Below are positions 14,306 through 19,955 of a DNA stretch of 19,955 bases, in pieces. Origin of the DNA: an uncultured Kineothrix sp. GTDB lineage: Bacteria; Bacillota; Clostridia; Lachnospirales; Lachnospiraceae. Position numbers and translations under genes: made by a program. How positions within the stretch are numbered: the stretch's first letter is position 1; each line of letters opens with the position of its first letter. The stretch is from the NCBI GenBank assembly GCA_910587275.1, contig CAJUMD010000056.1, forward strand, positions 1 to 19,955, given 5' to 3'. The notes below the pieces were generated by a model. The model was given only the letters and a program-made list of their open reading frames with translations, was not told the origin of the DNA and made no database searches.

Positions 14306-15184
14306 ATGAAAGAAATATGGAAAAATGAAAGAAAAAGGACATTTTTGCTGATTACCATTCCGATATTGGCGCTGTTTGTCTGCTTTAATACGATTCCGTT
14401 AATCCGCGGTGTCATATACAGCTTTACAAACTTCAAAGGATTCGGGAAATATAACTGGGTAGGCTTCCAAAATTACATCGATTTGTTTTCGGATGCACGT
14501 GTCGGAAAGTCTTATTGGTTTACGTTTAAACTGGCGGTGGTGACGACCGTGGTGGTAAATGTTCTGAGCCTGATCCTTGCCCTGGGGCTGAACAGTAAAA
14601 TAAGGGCGAAAAGTTTCTTCCGCGGGGCGTATTTCCTGCCGAACATTCTTGGTGCACTGGTAGTGGGGTACATTTTCAACTACTTCTTTACCTACATACT
14701 TCCGGCAGTGGCGGATATGATGGGAATCGCGGCTTTGAGCACAAGCATCCTGTCCAATTCCAGTGCGGCATGGATTGGCATTATGGTGGTATGTGCGTGG
14801 CAGGCAGTGGCAATGAATACGATTATCTACATTTCGGGCTTACAGACCGTGCCGGAGGATGTATACGAAGCGGGAGGGCTGGACGGCGCCACCGGATGGA
14901 AAAGGTTCCGCCATTTGACGTTCCCCCTGATTATCCCGTTTTTCTCGATTAACATGGTGCTTTGCGTGAAGAACTTCCTGATGGTGTTTGACCAGATTAT
15001 GGCGTTGACCAAAGGCGGTCCCGCGCAGAGTACGGAATCCATTTCCTACCTGATTTACAATAACGGTATGTCCGGCGGGCAGTTCGGGTTCCAAAGTGCA
15101 AACGCGGTGGTATTCTTCATCGTTATCGTTATCGTATCCGTTGCGCAGATGAAATTTTCCGGCAGTAAGGAGGAGCAGTTATGA
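14306..15184 (+). CDS. ABC sugar importer permease, MsmF/RafF type
   Basis: The 292-residue membrane protein has six predicted helices and belongs to the MalF-like permeases of sugar importers. The start (KRTFLLITIPILALFVCF) is the usual first helix, and the cytoplasmic EAA loop that docks on the ATPase is visible as EAGGLDGATGWKRFRHLTFP from residue 188. KGGPAQSTESISYLIYNN near the C-terminus is typical of the oligosaccharide subgroup. The stop codon overlaps the next start as ATGA, so the two permeases are translationally coupled and form the heterodimeric channel. The ribosome binding site (AAGGAAGGAG, 14284-14293) is 12 bases from the ATG, longer than usual. Confidence 0.93.
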   Translation: MKEIWKNERKRTFLLITIPILALFVCFNTIPLIRGVIYSFTNFKGFGKYNWVGFQNYIDLFSDARVGKSYWFTFKLAVVTTVVVNVLSLILALGLNSKIRAKSFFRGAYFLPNILGALVVGYIFNYFFTYILPAVADMMGIAALSTSILSNSSAAWIGIMVVCAWQAVAMNTIIYISGLQTVPEDVYEAGGLDGATGWKRFRHLTFPLIIPFFSINMVLCVKNFLMVFDQIMALTKGGPAQSTESISYLIYNNGMSGGQFGFQSANAVVFFIVIVIVSVAQMKFSGSKEEQL

Positions 15185-16026
15185 CAAAAGCCATGGCAAA
15201 AAAGAATACAAACTGGACGCCGATGATCCTGTTGGTCTTAGGGCTTTCCACTATTATTTTTCCGTTGTACCTGACCATAATAATTGCATTCAAGCAGCCT
15301 TCCGAAATGACGAATACCATCGGCGGTATCCTGGCATTGCCCAAGACATGGAGCCTGGACAATTTTAAGGAAGCCATGGAAGTAACGGATTTTTGGCATT
15401 CCCTGGGAAACAGTCTTTTGATTACGGCGCTGTCCGTGGGGCTGTCCATCCTGATTCATTCCCTGATGGGTTATGCGCTGGGCAGGAATAAGGCAAAAAA
15501 TAAATTTTACGGTTTTGTGTACCTGTTTATTGTCAGCGGTATGTTCGTTCCGTTTGCAATCCTGATGATGCCTTTGGCGAAGCAGACGGCGGAGCTGGGA
15601 CTGGCAAACTGGTTCGGGGTCATTCTCCTGTACGTGGTGTTTTACATGCCGATGAACATTCTGCTCTATTCGGGGTATCTGGTAAATATCCCTATGGCGT
15701 TGGAGGAGGCGGCAAAGGTAGACGGGGCTTCCACATGGAGGACTTACTGGAAGATTATTTTCCCGGTGATGCGTCCCATGCACGCTACGGTGGCGGTATT
15801 GACGGCGCTGGCAGTATGGAATGACGTTATGACGCCTCTTGTCATTATGGCGGGATCAGAGCAGAATACGCTGCCTTTGGCGCAGTTGAACTTCCAGTCG
15901 CAGTTTGGCACGAATTATAATTTGGCATTTGCGTCTTATCTGCTGTCGCTGATACCGATCCTTGTCTTCTATATCATCTGCCAGAAGCAGATTTTGAACG
16001 GTGTGGTTAATGGTGCGGTAAAATAA
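15181..16026 (+). CDS. ABC sugar importer permease, MsmG/RafG type
   Basis: This 281-residue protein is the second, MalG-like permease. It has six predicted helices, an opening region with PLYLTIIIAFKQPSEM, and the EAA loop as EAAKVDGASTWRTYWKIIFP from residue 176. The C-terminus (QKQILNGVVNGAVK) is the standard ending of this family. The ATG overlaps the previous stop by four bases and is preceded by AAGGAGG inside that gene. Together with the binding protein and the first permease it forms the importer. No ATPase gene follows: the next gene is the galactosidase, 24 bases on. A shared MsmK-like ATPase elsewhere in the genome is the usual solution for such operons. Confidence 0.94.
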   Translation: MTKAMAKKNTNWTPMILLVLGLSTIIFPLYLTIIIAFKQPSEMTNTIGGILALPKTWSLDNFKEAMEVTDFWHSLGNSLLITALSVGLSILIHSLMGYALGRNKAKNKFYGFVYLFIVSGMFVPFAILMMPLAKQTAELGLANWFGVILLYVVFYMPMNILLYSGYLVNIPMALEEAAKVDGASTWRTYWKIIFPVMRPMHATVAVLTALAVWNDVMTPLVIMAGSEQNTLPLAQLNFQSQFGTNYNLAFASYLLSLIPILVFYIICQKQILNGVVNGAVK

Positions 16027-16050
16027 TACGGGAAAAGGTTTGGTGGCAAT

Positions 16051-18249
16051 ATGGCAGTTGTTTATCAGGAAAAAAAGCGGATTTTTACCATTTATACAAA
16101 AAATACCACGTATCAGATGAAAGTGGATTCTTATGGATTTCTCCTGCATTTGTATTACGGTGCGGGGGTGCCGGGGGATATGGACTATCTGTTGACTTAT
16201 TACGACAGGGGATTTTCCGGCAATCCCCATGATGCAGGGGGAGACAGGACTTATTCGCTGGATGTGCTTCCGCAGGAATATCCGGCAATGGGCATGGGGG
16301 ATTACCGGAGCAGCGCACTGGTGGTCAGGAACGCCGACGGGTCGGAATGCTGTGACCTGCGTTATGCCGGGTATGAGATTAGGAAAGGGAAATATGGGCT
16401 GCCGGGTTTACCGGCAGTCCATGTCCAAAAAGAAGGAAATACGGACAGCGCGGAAACGTTGGAAATCATACTGGAGGATTCCGTCAGCGGCGTACAGGTG
16501 CGGCTGTTGTACGGAGTACTGGAGGATGAGGATATCATTACGCGCAGCGCGGTCATTACCAATGGCGGAGCAGTGGGGATTACCGTGGAAAAAGCGGCGT
16601 CCGCCTGTTTGGATTTTATTTCCGGGGATTTTGACCTGGTTAGTTTTTACGGAAGACATGCCATGGAGAGGAATTTCCAGCGGACGGCGGTGACGCACGG
16701 AAATACGGTCATCGGGAGCCGGAGGGGAACGTCCAGCCACCAGTATAACCCGGCGGTTATCCTTGCGGGAAAGGATACCACGGAGGACAGTGGAAGCTGC
16801 TATGGCATGATGTTTGTATACAGCGGAAATTTCATGTATGAAGCGGAAAGGGACCAGTTCGGACAGACAAGGGCGTTAATGGGACTGCAGGAGGATTTGT
16901 TTCATTACCCGTTGGGGAAGGGAGAATCGCTGGTTGTACCGGAGACGGTTTTATGTTATTCCAAACAGGGTTTTGCGGATTTGTCCGTAAAATACCACCG
17001 TTGTATCAGGAACCATATATGCAGGGGCGCATACGCGTTCCGTCCGAGACCGGTGCTGGTGAACAGTTGGGAAGCGGCATATTTTGATTTTAACGGGGAA
17101 ACAATCGTCCGGCTGGCGGAGGAAGCGGCTGAGCTTGGAATGGATATGGTGGTCATGGACGACGGATGGTTCGGGAAGCGGGATGATGATAACAGCGGTT
17201 TGGGAGACTGGCAGGTAAATGAAAGGAAGCTGGGATGCACGTTAGGGGAGTTAATCCAAAAAGTCAACCGTGCCGGTGTGGAATTCGGAATTTGGATAGA
17301 ACCGGAGATGGTTTCCGTGGACAGCGGACTTTACCGGGAACACCCGGATTGGGCGATACGGATTCCGGGCAGGAATCCCGTGCGGGGAAGGAACCAGCTC
17401 GTTCTTGATTTCACCAGAAAGGAAGTGAGGGACCATGTGTTCCGGCAAATCTGCGGCGTGTTGGACCAGGGAAAGATTGCGTACGTGAAATGGGATATGA
17501 ACCGGAGCCTTGCGGATATTTATTCCGCGGAAAGCGCCCAGGGAAAAATTACGTATGATTATATGCTGGGTGTATATGACTTTTTGGAGAAGTTGACGGC
17601 GGCATACCCGGAAGTATTAATCGAAGGATGCAGCGGCGGAGGCGGAAGGTTTGACGCCGGTATGATGTATTATACGCCGCAGATTTGGTGCAGCGACAAT
17701 ACGGATGCCGTGGACAGGCTGCGCATCCAGTATGGGACGTCGTTCTTTTATCCCATGTCCACGGTTGGCGCCCATGTTTCTGCTGTGCCAAACCATCAGA
17801 CGGGACGCAGTACCAGTCTGCATACGCGGGGTACCGTGGCGATGACGGGGGCGTTCGGGTACGAGCTTTCCCTTGGGAAACTGACGGCAGAGGAGAAGGA
17901 GGAAGTAAAAGAACAGATTAAGCAGTATAAGAAATACGAAGAACTTTTCCGCTGCGGCGATTATTACCGTCTGTCCAGTCCTTTTACGGATGCTTATGCG
18001 GCGTGGATGTTTGTTTCGGATTGTAAAGAACAGGCGTTGGTGAATGCCGTGATGCTGGAAACCCACGGAAACCGGCCGATTAGTTATGTGAAGTTAAAGG
18101 GGCTTTTGCCGGGCGGGATTTATGTGGAGGCGGGAAGCGGGAACCGTTACAGCGGCGCGGCGCTGATGGAAGCCGGTATCCCCCTTCCGGTGGAGATGGG
18201 GGAATATCCTGCTTACCAAATGGAATTTAATCTTCTTTCCGGCAGATGA
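16051..18249 (+). CDS. aga: alpha-galactosidase, glycoside hydrolase family 36
   Basis: The 732-residue enzyme has the length and layout of cytoplasmic bacterial GH36 alpha-galactosidases: an N-terminal beta-sandwich (HLYYG, DYLLTYYDRGFSGNPHD), a TIM barrel and a C-terminal beta domain. It hydrolyses alpha-1,6-galactosides such as melibiose, raffinose and stachyose with retention. Catalytic signatures are present: VVMDDGWFGKRDDDNSGLGDW (Asp370-Asp371 pair), YVKWDMNRSL with the nucleophile at Asp482, EGCSGGGGRFD (Cys527) and WCSDNTDAVDRL with the acid/base near Asp549. There is no signal peptide, so the sugar must first be imported by the genes upstream. The binding site before ATG 16051 is weak (AAAAGG, rather far), suggesting moderate translation. 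A terminator follows. Confidence 0.96.
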   Translation: MAVVYQEKKRIFTIYTKNTTYQMKVDSYGFLLHLYYGAGVPGDMDYLLTYYDRGFSGNPHDAGGDRTYSLDVLPQEYPAMGMGDYRSSALVVRNADGSECCDLRYAGYEIRKGKYGLPGLPAVHVQKEGNTDSAETLEIILEDSVSGVQVRLLYGVLEDEDIITRSAVITNGGAVGITVEKAASACLDFISGDFDLVSFYGRHAMERNFQRTAVTHGNTVIGSRRGTSSHQYNPAVILAGKDTTEDSGSCYGMMFVYSGNFMYEAERDQFGQTRALMGLQEDLFHYPLGKGESLVVPETVLCYSKQGFADLSVKYHRCIRNHICRGAYAFRPRPVLVNSWEAAYFDFNGETIVRLAEEAAELGMDMVVMDDGWFGKRDDDNSGLGDWQVNERKLGCTLGELIQKVNRAGVEFGIWIEPEMVSVDSGLYREHPDWAIRIPGRNPVRGRNQLVLDFTRKEVRDHVFRQICGVLDQGKIAYVKWDMNRSLADIYSAESAQGKITYDYMLGVYDFLEKLTAAYPEVLIEGCSGGGGRFDAGMMYYTPQIWCSDNTDAVDRLRIQYGTSFFYPMSTVGAHVSAVPNHQTGRSTSLHTRGTVAMTGAFGYELSLGKLTAEEKEEVKEQIKQYKKYEELFRCGDYYRLSSPFTDAYAAWMFVSDCKEQALVNAVMLETHGNRPISYVKLKGLLPGGIYVEAGSGNRYSGAALMEAGIPLPVEMGEYPAYQMEFNLLSGR

Positions 18250-18276
18250 TTTCTTTCGTATATTTGTGTTTTATGT

Positions 18277-18306
18277 CGTGGCGGATTTTTTGGTCCGCCA
18301 CGGTTT
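18277..18306 (+). terminator. terminator of the alpha-galactoside operon
   Basis: CGTGGCGGA (18277-18285) pairs perfectly with TCCGCCACG (18294-18302), followed by GTTTAAAT. It lies 27 bases after the galactosidase stop. The T run is short. The rest of the gap to 18443 is AT-rich and I see no gene in it. Confidence 0.65.
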
Positions 18307-18443
18307 AAATAGAATGGAAAAATCATATTTTTCGGTAAGGAACGTGCGCTTCGGTTATTTCCTGCTGATAATTACAGCATATGCTATCTGCACAAAAATA
18401 AAATGTTTTGCACGAAGAATTAATATCGCTTGTTTTTTCCGGT

Positions 18444-18960
18444 TTAATCACAGATGTGATTCCTTTGTATTCGAATTTTTCCGTCGTGAAGGGATACCGT
18501 TCTTGTGCATTGATCCGCAATTTCATGGTCATGGGTTACGATAATGACGGTTTTGCCTTGTTTGTGAAGTTGGCGGAACAATTTCATGATAAGGTCCGTA
18601 TTTTCGGAATCCAAAGATCCGGTGGGCTCGTCGGCCAGGATGACCTGCGGCCGGTTGATGATTGCCCGTGCAATGGCAATTCTCTGTTTCTGGCCGCCTG
18701 ACATGGTATGGACTTTTTGGTTTTTACAATCCTCCATATTTACGGCTTTCAGGGCTTCCTGTACGGCCTGTTCTTTTTGTCCTTTCTTTTTTCTTTGTAT
18801 CTCCAAGGGAAGGACAATGTTTTCATATGCGGTGAATTCTTCTATCAACGCAAAATCCTGCATGATGATGCCGATTTCCCGGTTACGAATTTTGGAGGAG
18901 TTTTTTTCCGTAAATTTATGGAATGAAGTTCCGTTGAAAGAATAGGTTCCACTATCAAAG
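18444..18960 (-). pseudogene. ABC exporter ATPase lacking its N-terminus and Walker A
   Basis: In this frame, homology to MacB/LolD-type ATPases runs from DSFDSGTYSFNG (a region that normally follows the Walker A helix) through the Q-loop GIIMQDFAL, the ABC signature MSGGQKQRIAIARAI, Walker B VILADEPTGSLD and the H-loop IIVTHDHEIA to a normal C-terminus. The first 45-50 residues, with the GxxGxGKST nucleotide loop, are missing. Upstream of DSFDSG the frame turns into nonsense, while another frame carries the end of the permease remnant. An ATG at 18863 could still start a 139-residue product, but this could not bind ATP normally. I infer a deletion that fused the 5' part of the permease gene to the 3' part of this one. 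Confidence 0.75.
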
Positions 18961-19834
18961 GAATCAACACAGGGAGTATTTCTGCAGTTTGGTTTTGCAG
19001 GTAGGTTTCGCTTTTTTCTTTTACAATGGATAATGGTTCCTTTAGATGGATTTGTATGTTGCTTTCCATAAATTCTTCATTTTCTTTTTTCTCTGCATCG
19101 GTTATTTCCTGATGATAAAGAAGAAACAGCAGACCCCTTGGCGATAAGGTTTGTTCGGATAGGCGCAGAATGTCTTCCTGACGTAAAATCAGGATGGGCT
19201 TATCGGCATTTTCCGTATCAAAAATGAAATTGTGGTAGCTTACCATTGGTTTGGAATATTCCATCTTAAGAATTTCCGCATGTTCATCCAAGACTCCTGT
19301 TATTTTAATCGGTATGGCATCTTTGGTTCCGTCGTTTGCATAGGGGACGAGTTGGAGGGTATCACCGGCACATAGCCCGTAATAATTTTGCGAAATAACG
19401 GCTTCGATTTCTTCCGGATGACGTATGCCGTCTGTCAGCCAATTTCCTTCCGCCATTTTGGGATTCATGGCTTGAACCAGTTCCCGGTCATATACGATGG
19501 TTTCCATTTCCGGTTCCCACGAATCCTGGGCAATGTTTGCCAATACGGAATAGGTACAGATAATATCCGTATTTTTCAGGTGCTTTTGTAACACATCTTT
19601 TCCGCTTATGCCGGTTCCTACATCACTTTCCGGATAAATTACCCCTAATGTGGAGTCAATAAACCAACCGACCCGGCTGATTACCGGTTTTAAGGAGCGG
19701 TAACGCTGGTACTGGCGTTCCGTTACGGAAACGCAGCAGATGGCAGTGATAAAGGAGATGGACAGTTGGAGGATGATAAACATAAAAATATATTTATGTT
19801 TTTCCCGCTCTTTTATGGCAAGTTTCAAATACAT
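18845..19834 (-). pseudogene. truncated MacB/FtsX-like ABC exporter permease
   Basis: The frame starts at ATG 19834 with a short basic segment and one membrane helix (KYIFMFIILQLSISFITAIC, about residues 14-33), then about 250 residues that look like the external domain of a MacB/FtsX-type permease (EGNWLTDGIRHPEEIEAVIS, the family's typical segment about metastable loops). Such proteins should end with three or more further membrane helices. Instead, from about residue 290 (near 18960) the sequence is the out-of-frame ATPase gene, and the last 39 residues are nonsense up to the stop. The protein is therefore truncated after one helix and is probably nonfunctional. The ribosome binding site is weak. 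Nothing could be identified in 19835-19955 upstream of it. Confidence 0.7.
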
Positions 19835-19955
19835 GTTAATACCCCGTGCCCGCTTTGGCAGACTTTCTGTGTGGATGTTAGTTATTCTTTTGCAGGTTTT
19901 ACCAGTGACGTTTTGTAAAGGACTTTTTAATCAAGTTCACAGAAAATTTACATTT

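Noticed and set aside
18323..18532. A 69-codon minus-strand frame after the ATPase remnant
   Set aside because: Its first half overlaps the ATPase 3' end in another frame and it has no binding site or homology.

Overview
The window reads as a chromosomal segment of a Gram-positive anaerobe of the class Clostridia, most likely Lachnospiraceae. The basis is strong AGGAGG-type ribosome binding sites, sigma-A-like promoters, a cell envelope with lipoproteins but no outer-membrane genes, and gene families typical of gut clostridia (paired MATE exporters, DUF2975/XRE pairs, DUF3810, MsmEFG-type sugar uptake). The taxonomic call is an inference; there is no rRNA or marker gene here.

Layout. 1-300 is non-coding and holds a 213-base near-perfect palindrome followed by a 50-base dispersed repeat. 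337-3306 carries two consecutive MATE-family exporters behind a good sigma-A promoter. On the minus strand, 3338-5034 holds a small XRE regulator, the 3' stump of its usual DUF2975 partner, and a complete B12-binding-type radical SAM gene that abuts and overlaps the stump. 5035-5395 is an AT-rich divergent region with several inverted repeats. 5396-6628 encodes a DUF3810 membrane protein with an HEYAH motif. 6632-7020 is a second repeat block: a second, inverted copy of the 50-base repeat beside a fold-back element with 61-base arms differing at one base. 7052-10220 is a pantothenate operon, panG-like/panB/panC/panD. 10298-11050 (minus) is exodeoxyribonuclease III. 11437-11844 is a small lipoprotein made almost wholly of a nine-residue Ala/Asp/Glu/Pro/Asn repeat. 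11889-18249 is an alpha-galactoside locus: an AraC regulator divergent from a binding protein, two permeases and a GH36 alpha-galactosidase. 18444-19834 (minus) is a wrecked ABC exporter: one deletion appears to have removed the permease 3' part and the ATPase 5' part including Walker A.

How the genes fit together. The pan genes cover every step from 2-ketoisovalerate and aspartate to pantothenate if the first gene is the PanG-type ketopantoate reductase. The galactoside genes form an import-and-hydrolyse unit for raffinose-like sugars; no ATPase is encoded with them, so a shared MsmK-type ATPase elsewhere must be assumed. The most unusual material is the two structured repeat blocks, which have the same order (fold-back, then 50-base repeat) in opposite orientations, and the two gene-remnant junctions.
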